A DNA stretch of 64,000 bases from NCBI RefSeq assembly GCF_003612555.1, contig NZ_RAZF01000007.1, positions 99,104-163,103 of the forward strand, written 5' to 3'. Below, in pieces: positions 44,351 through 52,187 of this stretch; positions within the stretch are counted from its first letter, which is position 1; every line of letters starts with the position of its first letter. Under the pieces are notes generated by a model. It saw nothing but the letters and a program-made list of their open reading frames with translations. It did no database searches and was not told the DNA's origin. Source of the DNA: Acutalibacter sp. 1XD8-33 (lineage in GTDB: Bacteria; Bacillota; Clostridia; Oscillospirales; Acutalibacteraceae). The position numbers and the translations under genes are program-made.

Positions 44351-44935
44351 ATGGGAGAAATTCTGATATACCTGTTACAGGTGGTTCCCTTCACCGGCTT
44401 TGTGGCCCTAATCTATTGGAACGTGCGGGGCTGGCTTCTCCGGGGCAAGGGCCTTCGGCGAGGCGCCTGGCCCCAAGAGATTCTCTTGCTCCTGCTCGTA
44501 TGCTATTTTACCGGCCTTCTTTCCCTGGTTTTGGTCCCGCCCAACTTCTGGAGTGAGTTTTGGTTCCGCCTGGCCAATGGATTTCCCAGCGGGGAAATGG
44601 GTTGGGCGATTACCCTGGACTTTAATTTTACACCTTCCCTTCTTCTGTATCTGCGGGGTGAACTGACCGGGGGCAGCTGGACCCGGGTTATGGCTGTGGG
44701 CAATGTGCTGATGTATTTCCCGATGGGGATCCTCTTGCCCTGGGTGTGGAAAAAAGCTGGCTTTGGCAAGGTTCTGGCCGCAGGCGGGACGATGTCTCTG
44801 GCAACAGAGTTGGTCCAACCTTTTGTGGGCCGCAGCTTTGACGTTGATGATTTGATTGCCAACATCCTGGGCGTCCTGCTGGGGCTGACGGTTTTCCTGT
44901 TCGTCCGGCGCTTTCTGCGCGGGCGCAAAGGCTGA
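44351..44935 (+). CDS. VanZ-family membrane protein
   Basis: This 194-residue protein has about five membrane segments and the VanZ pattern FNFTPSLLLYL ... VGNVLMYFPMGILLPWVW and SLATELVQPFVGRSFDVDDL. VanZ gives low-level teicoplanin resistance in enterococci, but most homologues have no known role. AAGGAGG precedes the ATG. Confidence 0.9.
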   Translation: MGEILIYLLQVVPFTGFVALIYWNVRGWLLRGKGLRRGAWPQEILLLLLVCYFTGLLSLVLVPPNFWSEFWFRLANGFPSGEMGWAITLDFNFTPSLLLYLRGELTGGSWTRVMAVGNVLMYFPMGILLPWVWKKAGFGKVLAAGGTMSLATELVQPFVGRSFDVDDLIANILGVLLGLTVFLFVRRFLRGRKG

Positions 44936-45022
44936 GATTCCAGATGAGATCTGCGCGCGTACCATGGCAAGATTTCTTTGGCTTCTATGGAAGGTTTGTC
45001 TGAAAATTTGCCAGGATTCGAG

Positions 45023-45051
45023 TTGACTTTTTCTCCAAAAAATGGTAATCT
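45023..45051 (+). promoter_or_regulatory. promoter of the phosphoglucomutase gene
   Basis: TTGACT (45023-45028) and TAATCT (45046-45051) are 17 bp apart, about 65 bp before the start. Confidence 0.55.
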
Positions 45052-45117
45052 TAATAAGAAATAATCCGGCCATATGCTATGGGCTCGAAACCGCCGGGGA
45101 GAAAGGGACGATGCAGT

Positions 45118-46815
45118 ATGACAGAATTTGAAAGATGGCTCCAGCAGGATTTGGACGATAAGGATCTTACCCAGGAGCTGGAATCCGTCAAAGGCCAGCT
45201 GGAGGAGATCAACGACCGGTTCTATCGGGACCTGGAGTTTGGCACCGGCGGCCTGCGGGGCGTGATCGGCGCGGGCACCAACCGCATGAACGTCTACACC
45301 GTGCGCAAGGCCACCCAGGGTATGGCCAATTACCTGCTGGCCCACGCGAACGGCAAGCCTCAGAGTGTGGCGATCGCCCACGACAGCCGGAACAAGGGCG
45401 TGGCCTTTGCCCAGCAGTCGGCGGCGGTGCTGGCGGCCAATGGAATCAAGGCGTATCTCTATCCCCAGCTGATGCCCACTCCGGCGCTCTCCTTCGCGGT
45501 GCGGCACCTGAAATGCGACGCGGGCATCTGCGTCACCGCCAGCCACAACCCTGCCAAGTACAATGGCTATAAGGCCTACGGCTCCGATGGCTGCCAGGTC
45601 ACCGCCGATATGGCCGACGGCATCATGAATGAGATCAACTCCCTGGACATCTTCTCTGACGTGAAGAAGATGGACTTCCAGGAGGGCATTGACAAGGGCC
45701 TCATCGAGTACATCGGCGAGGAGACCGTGGACGCCTTTATTGAGGCCGTCTACGGCGAGAGCCTGAATGTGGACGCCAGTTCCCTGAAGCTGGTGTATAC
45801 CCCCCTCAACGGCGCGGGCAAGATGTGTGTGCTGCGCATTCTGGACAAGATCGGCGTGAAGGACGTGACTGTGGTTCCCGAGCAGAGTGAGCCCGACGGC
45901 AACTTCCCCACCTGCCCCTATCCCAACCCCGAGTTCCGGGAGGCGCTGGAGAAGGGGCTGGCCCTGTGCGAGAAGGTCCAGCCCGACCTGCTGCTGGCTA
46001 CGGACCCGGACTCCGACCGGGTGGGCATCGCGGTGAACCAGCACGGGGACTATGTGCTCATGACCGGCAACGAGGTGGGCATCCTGCTCCTGGATTTCAT
46101 TGCCCGGGTAAAGAAGGAGCAGGACCGCCTGCCCGCCCATCCCGTGGCCGTCACCACCATCGTCAGCACGGACATGGTGGACCCCATCGCCAAGGATTAC
46201 GGCGTGGAGCTGCGCCGCTGCCTCACGGGCTTCAAGTATATCGGCGACATTATCGCGGAGCTGGAGGAGAAGGAGGGCAGCGCGGACAGCTATCTCTTGG
46301 GCTTTGAGGAGAGCTACGGCTATCTTTCCGGCGGGTATGTCCGAGACAAAGACGCGGTGGACGGCAGTATGCTCATCTGCCAGATGGCCGCTTATTATAA
46401 GGAGAAGGGCATGACTCTGGTGGACGCCATGAACGCCCTCTACGAGAAGTACGGCTACTACAAGAACGACCTGTGCAACTTCGGCTTCGAGGGCGAGGAC
46501 GGCATGAAGACCATGAACGGCATCATGGACACCCTGCGGAAGAATCCCCCCACCCAGATCGCCGGGGCCAAGGTTGTGGGCCGCAGCGACTACCAGGAGT
46601 CTCAGTCCTATGGGGACAAGGAGGGCAAGATTGACCTGCCCAAGTCCAACGTGCTGGAGTACCGCATGGAGAACGGCTGCAAGCTGATCGTGCGCCCCTC
46701 CGGCACTGAGCCCAAGATCAAGATCTACCTCTCCGGCAAGGGCGCCACCAAGGCCGAAGCCGGGGAGATCATCCAGAAGATGAAGGACGCGGTTCCCGGG
46801 CTGCTGGGGATCTGA
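45118..46815 (+). CDS. phosphoglucomutase/phosphomannomutase
   Basis: This 565-residue alpha-D-phosphohexomutase interconverts hexose 1- and 6-phosphates. The phosphoserine loop is CVTASHNPAKYNGYKAYG, the metal loop is LLATDPDSDRVGIAV, the sugar loop includes GFEESYGYLSG, and the phosphate loop is VRPSGTEPKIKIY. The ATG at 45118 (GAAAGGG upstream) fits the family; an earlier in-frame ATG at 45079 adds an unrelated stretch. Confidence 0.93.
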   Translation: MTEFERWLQQDLDDKDLTQELESVKGQLEEINDRFYRDLEFGTGGLRGVIGAGTNRMNVYTVRKATQGMANYLLAHANGKPQSVAIAHDSRNKGVAFAQQSAAVLAANGIKAYLYPQLMPTPALSFAVRHLKCDAGICVTASHNPAKYNGYKAYGSDGCQVTADMADGIMNEINSLDIFSDVKKMDFQEGIDKGLIEYIGEETVDAFIEAVYGESLNVDASSLKLVYTPLNGAGKMCVLRILDKIGVKDVTVVPEQSEPDGNFPTCPYPNPEFREALEKGLALCEKVQPDLLLATDPDSDRVGIAVNQHGDYVLMTGNEVGILLLDFIARVKKEQDRLPAHPVAVTTIVSTDMVDPIAKDYGVELRRCLTGFKYIGDIIAELEEKEGSADSYLLGFEESYGYLSGGYVRDKDAVDGSMLICQMAAYYKEKGMTLVDAMNALYEKYGYYKNDLCNFGFEGEDGMKTMNGIMDTLRKNPPTQIAGAKVVGRSDYQESQSYGDKEGKIDLPKSNVLEYRMENGCKLIVRPSGTEPKIKIYLSGKGATKAEAGEIIQKMKDAVPGLLGI

Positions 46816-46837
46816 CGCATCTGGATGCACCGCAAAG

Positions 46838-46873
46838 ACAAGGGCCTTCCCCGTTTTGGGGAGGGCCCTTTTT
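46838..46873. terminator. bidirectional terminator after phosphoglucomutase
   Basis: GGGCCTTCCCC (46842-46852) pairs with GGGGAGGGCCC (46858-46868) and is followed by TTTTT. It also ends the converging RHH gene. Confidence 0.8.
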
Positions 46874-46877
46874 CCGC

Positions 46878-47084
46878 CTAGTCGTCCACCTTGACGATAT
46901 CCAGGGCGGACTCCAGCAGGAGGTTGATCAGCTCGTTCCGGGAGCGGTTGGTCTTTCCCGAGAGGACGTCCAGCCGCTCCAGCATCTCCTCCTTCATCCG
47001 CACCGATACCACCTTGTAGCCGTCGTCCCCTCTGCGGGCCGGCTTTTTTGTAATCCGGATTTCCTGGGTCATTGCAGTTGCCAT
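46878..47084 (-). CDS. ribbon-helix-helix DNA-binding protein
   Basis: This 68-residue protein has the RHH pattern YKVVSVRMKEEMLERLDVLS followed by TNRSRNELINLLLESAL. It resembles Arc/CopG-type proteins that act as antitoxins or autorepressors, but no toxin gene adjoins. The start is uncertain (47084 or 47072) because no clear ribosome site is seen. Confidence 0.75.
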   Translation of the reverse strand: MATAMTQEIRITKKPARRGDDGYKVVSVRMKEEMLERLDVLSGKTNRSRNELINLLLESALDIVKVDD

Positions 47085-47214
47085 GGGGCATAGGGTTGGT
47101 ATCGTTGTCAACCACGGAGCGCCCTCAGGCTTTTTCCCCTCTGAAAGCGCGTCAACGATCCTATACCGTTCCTTTCCTCATAATTTTCGTACCGTGCCTC
47201 TGGAAACAGGGAGT

Positions 47215-47720
47215 GGCCCAAACGCGTGTTTTTTGAGTAGTGGGAGGCCTCCCCGGCACACCGCACCAAGCGGGGCGAAATACGCAGGCTGGTTTTCGCG
47301 GTGTGTCATGAGTTTCCGCCCCAGCCGTGAGACGGCTGTCTTTTGCTGTGCAAAAGTGCGGCGAAAACTCTGTCAGGCTGGGTGCAAGTGCTCTCAGCTG
47401 GCCAGGGGCCTGTCTCGCCTGGTCTCGTCTGCCGACTCGGTCGGATCAGAACGCTCCCCACCGGGGAGCTTCCCCGGCTCGGTCGGCGACGGGAAATCGC
47501 CACTGGCGATTGTCGCCCCCTTCACCCCGCCAAACTTTTTGAAAAGAAGTTTAAGACGTTACCTTCGGTAAGTCTCAAAAACTTTTACCCTGGTTAGTTA
47601 TGTGCGGTAAAGCCCACTATATTGCGTTACGCGGTCAAGGGGCGTTAGGCCCCTTGTGGGGTTTGGGGCAAAGTCCCAAGGTCTTGTGCGCCCGAAGGCC
47701 TCTCATCACTTCAAAAAAAC
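47215..47720. repeat. composite dispersed intergenic repeat, copy 6
   Basis: The region 47085-47740 has no gene. It shares GGTCTCGTCTGCCGACTCGG and GGGAGCTTCCCCGGCTCGGT with copy 3, and CGGCGACGGGAAATCGCC / ACTGGCGATTGTCGCCCCC with copy 7, plus AAAAACTTTTACCCTGG. The palindrome here is AATCGCCACTGGCGATT. Confidence 0.75.
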
Positions 47721-47740
47721 TTCCCTGCAAATATTCTACC

Positions 47741-47770
47741 TTGACATCTGCCAATTTCCTATGCTATAAT
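47741..47770 (+). promoter_or_regulatory. strong promoter of the small peptide gene
   Basis: Consensus TTGACA (47741-47746) and TATAAT (47765-47770) have 18-bp spacing. Confidence 0.8.
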
Positions 47771-47798
47771 TATATAGTCTATTTAAACTATATAATTA
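47767..47798 (+). promoter_or_regulatory. 12-bp perfect inverted repeat over the -10 box
   Basis: TAATTATATAGT (47767-47778) and ACTATATAATTA (47787-47798) are exact complements with an 8-base spacer (CTATTTAA). The left arm overlaps the -10 box and the dyad covers the start site. That is the classic position for a repressor operator, for example of a PadR, MarR or TetR type protein. Confidence 0.7.
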
Positions 47799-47824
47799 TA
47801 GTCAAACTTGAAGCAGGTGAATCA

Positions 47825-47965
47825 GTGAAAGCCTTAAAAAAATTCCTCCCAATCCTCTTTATGGCGGCGGTTCTGGCTGCGCTCGTTGCCTATGGCAGCG
47901 AAGGCCGGGATACGCCGGGCCAGGAAAAAGCGCCCGCCGGGGTCTCCCAGCAGGCGCTTTCATAA
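47825..47965 (+). CDS. 46-residue exported or membrane peptide
   Basis: A GTG start with AGCAGGTGA upstream opens 46 codons. They encode a basic N-terminus (VKALKKFLP), one hydrophobic segment (ILFMAAVLAALVAYG) and a polar tail (SEGRDTPGQEKAPAGVSQQA). It could be a membrane-anchored micropeptide or a secreted pre-peptide. The strong promoter and the palindrome over its -10 box argue that it is a real, regulated gene. No family is recognised. Confidence 0.6.
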   Translation: MKALKKFLPILFMAAVLAALVAYGSEGRDTPGQEKAPAGVSQQALS

Positions 47966-48013
47966 CTTCACAACACAATTTATTTAGAGGGAAACAAGCT
48001 GAATGCTTCTCCT

Positions 48014-48157
48014 GGCTTAAAAATCGGCATATACCGATTTTTAAGTGCGTTTACTATAAAACCGCAAACACTGATTTCAAGCAGGACAGCCCAGGAGGTG
48101 GTAACCTCCCCGCCTGGTTCAAGAGGAGCATACCGCTTTTGGACCACGGTAACTATA
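48014..48157. mobile_element. MITE-like structured element, copy 4 (rearranged)
   Basis: The right end GGTAACTATA (48148-48157), the CAGGAGGTGGTAACCTCC hairpin and the TTCAAGAGGAG segment match the other copies. The TTAAAAATCGGCATATACCG palindrome together with its GCGTTTACTATA end lies inverted relative to copy 1, so one arm has flipped or two copies have merged. It ends three bases from the stop codon of the YczE-like gene. Confidence 0.7.
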
Positions 48158-48159
48158 AT

Positions 48160-48822
48160 TTACATAGAATTCTTTTCCACATTCCCGCCTACCACTGGAC
48201 CGGCCACATAGCGGTTTAGCAAGGGAAGGATGGGCCCGGTGCAGAAGGCCATCAGCAGCGTGCCGATGCCGATGGAGGCCCCACAGGCAAAGCCCACCGC
48301 CACGCAGGCCACGTCAATGGAGATTCTCCACCAGCGAAAGGGAATTTTAGTGCGCTCGGGTACAATATAGCTGACGCAGTCGTAAGGCGCCATGCCCAGG
48401 TCGCAGGTCACGTAGAAGGAGCAGCCCACCAGCTGCATGGACACCCCCAGCAGGGTGAGGAGCACCCGCACCACAAAGCCCAGCTCTTCCGCGGGGGGAA
48501 GCACGTTCACCAGAAATCCCTTCATCACGTCGGCGGAGAAGCCCACCAGAAACATATTGCCCACCGTGCCCAGCCCCAGCTTGGAGCGGTCCGTCAGCAC
48601 CACAACGATCAGCAGCAGGACATTGAAAACCGCCTGCCAGGTCCCGAAGCTCACCTCGATTTTCGAGGAGACCCCCAGGTTCAGGGTGGAGAAGGGGTCC
48701 GAGCCCATCTCCGCCAGCATGAAAAATCCCACGCCCATTCCCATCACAATCACAGAGGCCAGCATAATCCCCGTGCGCTTTACAAGGTGCTGCCCCGCAA
48801 ACCGATTCATCCATTTCTCCAT
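48160..48822 (-). CDS. YczE/YitT-like membrane protein
   Basis: This 220-residue protein has about five membrane segments and the pattern GIMLASVIVMGMGVGFFMLAEMGSDPFSTLNLGVS, typical of YczE/YyaS proteins. The role of the family is unknown (in Bacillus a member affects antibiotic synthesis). It starts two bases after the degV-family stop. Confidence 0.85.
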   Translation of the reverse strand: MEKWMNRFAGQHLVKRTGIMLASVIVMGMGVGFFMLAEMGSDPFSTLNLGVSSKIEVSFGTWQAVFNVLLLIVVVLTDRSKLGLGTVGNMFLVGFSADVMKGFLVNVLPPAEELGFVVRVLLTLLGVSMQLVGCSFYVTCDLGMAPYDCVSYIVPERTKIPFRWWRISIDVACVAVGFACGASIGIGTLLMAFCTGPILPLLNRYVAGPVVGGNVEKNSM

Positions 48823-48824
48823 AA

Positions 48825-49697
48825 TCAGTCCTCGGTTTCAAACAGGATTCCCAGAGTGTTAGGACCGCAATGACTGGCAATTGTACAACTGGCGCGGGTG
48901 GCGTGGATCTCCCCAAAATCCAGGGTAGACCGAATGGTTTCCCGCACCAGTGATTCCAGCTCTGGGGAGATGCTGGAGTAGGTGATGAAGATATGGTCCC
49001 GCTTGATGTGGGGATACTGGGCCAGTTTGTCTTTCACATAGGCGGGCAGCACTTTTTGCAGGCTGCCCCGGTACTTCTTCCCCACGTGCATACTACCATC
49101 GGAGTTGTCCACCTCAATGCAGGGTTTCAGGCTCAGGAGGTTTGCCCCCACTGCCGCGATCGTGGAGCAGCGGCCCCCGGCCCGCATAAAGTCCAGGGTG
49201 TCCAGGATGAAGCTGGCATGGACATGCGGCCGGTTGGCCTCCAAGCGCTGGGCAATTTCCCCGGCGGAGAGCCCGGCGCTGATCATCTCCCCGGCGTCGA
49301 TTACTTGCAAGGCGATGCCTGTGGAAAGACTGAAGCTGTCGATGGGGTAAACTCGTCCCGGCGCGCCGGACTCCTGAAGCTCCCGGGCGGCCAGCACGCA
49401 GTTTTTGTGGGCGCTGGAAATCGCCCCGCCCAGGTTCAGATGGATTACGTCATAACCCTGGCTGACCCAGTCTTGGAAATAATCCACGTATTCGCTCATG
49501 TTGATGGCTGCGGTGCGGGGCAGGGCCTTGCGGTCGTAGTAGGCGGCGAAGATCTCCTTGACCGTAATGTCCACGTTGTCCTGGTAGTCCTTCTCCTCCA
49601 GAATGATGTGGAAGGGGTAGTAATGCACGTCATAGCGGGCCTTCAGCTCCTCCCCCAGGTCGCAGGTGCTGTCCGCGCTGAGAATGATTCTATTCAT
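48825..49697 (-). CDS. DegV-family fatty-acid-binding protein
   Basis: This 290-residue DegV/FakB-like protein binds fatty acids, and some members present them to a kinase for phosphorylation. Family marks are SADSTCDLGEEL at the N-terminus and the ligand loops RTAAINMSEYVDYF and DSFSLSTGIALQVIDAG. AGGAGG precedes the ATG and overlaps the end of the CTAG-flanked element. No FakA-type kinase is in the window. Confidence 0.92.
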   Translation of the reverse strand: MNRIILSADSTCDLGEELKARYDVHYYPFHIILEEKDYQDNVDITVKEIFAAYYDRKALPRTAAINMSEYVDYFQDWVSQGYDVIHLNLGGAISSAHKNCVLAARELQESGAPGRVYPIDSFSLSTGIALQVIDAGEMISAGLSAGEIAQRLEANRPHVHASFILDTLDFMRAGGRCSTIAAVGANLLSLKPCIEVDNSDGSMHVGKKYRGSLQKVLPAYVKDKLAQYPHIKRDHIFITYSSISPELESLVRETIRSTLDFGEIHATRASCTIASHCGPNTLGILFETED

Positions 49698-49706
49698 AGC
49701 TTCCTC

Positions 49707-49875
49707 CTAGGGCGTGTTCGCATAAGTATTCGCACACGTCTTTTTGGCAGATTTTCGGTATCTTCTACATTAAAAATTCTGGAAGTGCGGCAAGTACGTC
49801 TGCGAATTTCTGCCTTGAATCTGCCAAAAATCTGCTCAAAAATTCGCATACTCAACTTGTGTGAACATGCCCTAG
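49707..49875. mobile_element. 161-bp MITE-like element between CTAG repeats at an operon junction
   Basis: The body 49711-49871 starts GGCGTGTTCGCATAAGT and ends ACTTGTGTGAACATGCC; these are inverted repeats matching at 14 of 17 positions. CTAG flanks both sides (49707-49710 and 49872-49875). One CTAG holds the TAG stop of the upstream flavin reductase gene. The other forms the AGGAGG ribosome site of the degV-family gene. Removing the body and one CTAG leaves stop, ribosome site and start correctly spaced. Confidence 0.8.
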
Positions 49876-50438
49876 TCCGTCTCCAGAAAGCTCAGCAGGG
49901 CTTCCCGGGCCTGGGCCGACTCCATCAAACCGCCGTCTATGCTTCTCTTCTGGAACGCTTTGGCACTGAGAAACAGGATCTCTGGCTCCTCGCTTTCCGG
50001 CATATGATAGCGGAAGGCGGCGGTAAAATTGTCCCGGTTGGTATTGCTGACCACGATGAATTTTTTCGGCGCGGCCAGGTATTTCTCCAGCAGGTCCGGG
50101 CGCCCCTGGAAGCAGCACTGGCTCCGCTCGTTGAACATGAAGAAGTTGGCGCAGGGGTAGTCGCAGTAGTTGGGCACAATAAAATAAGTAAGGCCGCTTT
50201 CCGCCACGGCTTCGCACAGTTCCCGCTCCGGGTCGTTGGAATGAGGGCAGGCCTCCCGCGCGTGAAAGCACTGATATTCGCAGCACCCGCAGGGGGCGAT
50301 GGAGAGGCCGGAGAAATCAAAGACCCGGACCTCTGCCCTTTCGCTCCAATATTTCCGGATCTCCTCCCCGATGGCGGCGCAGTTTCCGCCCTTCCGCCCG
50401 CTGAAGGACAGGACGCAGACTGTTTTCTCTTCCCCCAT
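49872..50438 (-). CDS. NAD(P)H-dependent flavin oxidoreductase, cysteine-rich
   Basis: This 188-residue flavodoxin-fold protein of the NADPH-dependent FMN reductase group (CVLSFSGRKGGNCAAIGEEI) has an unusual cysteine cluster (APCGCCEYQCFHAREACPHS) that could bind an iron-sulfur centre. It lies between xylB and the degV-family gene on the same strand. Its TAG stop is part of the CTAG at the element edge. Confidence 0.85.
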   Translation of the reverse strand: MGEEKTVCVLSFSGRKGGNCAAIGEEIRKYWSERAEVRVFDFSGLSIAPCGCCEYQCFHAREACPHSNDPERELCEAVAESGLTYFIVPNYCDYPCANFFMFNERSQCCFQGRPDLLEKYLAAPKKFIVVSNTNRDNFTAAFRYHMPESEEPEILFLSAKAFQKRSIDGGLMESAQAREALLSFLETD

Positions 50439-50441
50439 TCT

Positions 50442-51965
50442 TTACAGCTCCGCCAGTTGTTTGAAGTTCTCCTTCAGCGCCGGATAGAGCCCGGTGTACA
50501 CCCGGTAGAACTTCTCATATTCCTTCACGTTAGCCTCAATGGGCTCCTGGGGCGGGTTCACCTTTACCATGGCGTCGCAGGCCTCCTGTACTGAGGGGTA
50601 CAGCCCCGAGCCCACACCGGCCAGAATGGCCGCGCCCAGGGCCGGTCCCTCCTTGGATTGCACCGTGCGCACCGGGCAGTTGTACACGTCGGCCAGCATC
50701 TGCCGCCATAGAGGGGAAGTCCCGCCCCCACCGCAAGCCAGCATCTCTCCGGTGGAAATGCCCATCTCCCGCAGCACTTCTATGCTGTCTCGCTGAGAGA
50801 ACACTACGCCTTCCATCACGGCCCGGAGCAGATCGCTCCTTATGTGCATGGCCGAAAGGCCGAAGAACACGCCCCGGCAGTCCGGGTCCAGGTGGGGGGT
50901 GCGCTCACCCATGAGGTAGGGCAGATAGAGCAGCTTGTTGCTGCCTATGGGGGAGTGCTCCGCCTGTTTGTCCAGGAGCACATAGGGGTCGACGCACAGC
51001 CCCTGGGCGGAGACGATCTCCGAATAGCAGAAATTGTCCCGGAACCACTTGAGGGAGAGTCCCGCTCCCTGGGTGACGCCCATCACATGCCAGGCCCCCG
51101 GCACGGCGCAGCAGAAAGTATGCACCCGGCCCTTGGGGTCAATGGAGATTTGATCAGTGTGGGCAAACACTACCCCGGAGGTGCCCAGCGTGGTGAAGGC
51201 CTTGCCGTCCCGAACCACGCCGGTGCCCACCGCAGCGGCGGCATTGTCCCCTGCGCCGCCCACCACGGGAGTGCCCGGACGCAGCCCGGTGAGTTTGGCC
51301 GCCTCCGGACCGATCTCCCCGGTAATCTCCGGGGACTCGTACACCTTGGCCAGCAGGGCAGGGTCGACATCCAACTTTTCCAGCACCTCCTGGCTCCAGC
51401 ACCGGTTGGGCACGTCCAACAGCTGCATCCCCGAGGCATCGGAAACCTCCGTGGCGAACTCCCCGGTGAGCATGTATCGCACATAGTCCTTGGGCAGCAG
51501 GATATGGGCACAGGCCTTGTAGGTTTCCGGTTCATGCTCCCGCACCCAGAGGAGCTTGGCGGCAGTGAAGCCGGTGAGGGCCGGGTTGGCTGTAATGGCG
51601 ATGAGGCGATCCCGTCCCACCCGCTCAGTAATCTCCTCGCACTGTTTGCCGCTGCGCTGGTCGCACCAGATGATGGAGCGCCGGAGCACTTTGCCGTTTT
51701 TGTCCAGCATCACCAGTCCGTGCATCTGCCCGGAGAGGCCCACGCCCTTGATGTCCGCCGGATCCACGCCGCTTTTTTCCACAGCCCTGCGGATGGTGTG
51801 GGCTGCGGCGTGCCACCAGTCCTCCGGATCCTGTTCCGCCCAGCCGTTTTGGGGCTGATACAGGGGATATTCCTCCGAGGCGCTGGCCACGACCTGCCCC
51901 GCCCGGTCAAAGAGTACGGTTTTCGTGCCGCTGGTTCCCAGATCTATGCCAATAATATATTCCAT
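50442..51965 (-). CDS. xylB: xylulokinase (FGGY family)
   Basis: This 507-residue sugar kinase phosphorylates D-xylulose. The N-terminal IGIDLGTSGTKTVLFD is the phosphate loop and VGLSGQMHGLVMLD is the xylulokinase signature (glycerol kinases differ here). GGAGDNAAAAVGTG and ACGGGGTSPLWRQML are further ATP-site motifs. AAGGAG precedes the ATG. No xylose isomerase or transporter is nearby. It is divergent from the glpA-like cluster. Confidence 0.9.
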   Translation of the reverse strand: MEYIIGIDLGTSGTKTVLFDRAGQVVASASEEYPLYQPQNGWAEQDPEDWWHAAAHTIRRAVEKSGVDPADIKGVGLSGQMHGLVMLDKNGKVLRRSIIWCDQRSGKQCEEITERVGRDRLIAITANPALTGFTAAKLLWVREHEPETYKACAHILLPKDYVRYMLTGEFATEVSDASGMQLLDVPNRCWSQEVLEKLDVDPALLAKVYESPEITGEIGPEAAKLTGLRPGTPVVGGAGDNAAAAVGTGVVRDGKAFTTLGTSGVVFAHTDQISIDPKGRVHTFCCAVPGAWHVMGVTQGAGLSLKWFRDNFCYSEIVSAQGLCVDPYVLLDKQAEHSPIGSNKLLYLPYLMGERTPHLDPDCRGVFFGLSAMHIRSDLLRAVMEGVVFSQRDSIEVLREMGISTGEMLACGGGGTSPLWRQMLADVYNCPVRTVQSKEGPALGAAILAGVGSGLYPSVQEACDAMVKVNPPQEPIEANVKEYEKFYRVYTGLYPALKENFKQLAEL

Positions 51966-52000
51966 TTTGCCATCTCCTTTGGGAGTTTTCTATTGCTACT

Positions 52001-52029
52001 ATTTTCTACCTTTTGCAGAGAGATGTCAA
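52001..52029 (-). promoter_or_regulatory. xylB promoter
   Basis: On the minus strand, TTGACA (52029-52024) and GAAAAT (52006-52001) are 17 bp apart. It is divergent from the promoter at 52044. Confidence 0.6.
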
Positions 52030-52043
52030 GTGACAGTTTGGGC

Positions 52044-52101
52044 TTGCGCGAAAAATATCTTTGTGCTAAAATGTACGAAAAGTGTGTTGCGCTTTTCGTA
52101 C
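52044..52101 (+). promoter_or_regulatory. glpA-like promoter with a 10-bp inverted repeat at the start site
   Basis: TTGCGC (52044-52049) and TAAAAT (52067-52072) have 17-bp spacing. Immediately after, GTACGAAAAG (52073-52082) and CTTTTCGTAC (52092-52101) form a perfect inverted repeat over the expected transcription start. This could be an operator or a stabilising 5' hairpin of the mRNA. Confidence 0.65.
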
Positions 52102-52187
52102 GTTACTCTATCGGCTTTAAGACCTCGGAGCCGTTGGAAACCCTCAATACGTCCAGATAATATTTGGAAAGGGAACGGTATCAACTC

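Noticed and set aside
44503..47115. 870-codon reverse frame antisense to phosphoglucomutase and vanZ
   Set aside because: It spans two unrelated forward genes and a terminator, and its translation is repetitive His/Val/Gly sequence without domains.
48993..50594. 533-codon forward frame across the degV-family gene, the CTAG element and the flavin reductase
   Set aside because: It crosses an inserted element and three reverse genes with clear families; a chance open frame.
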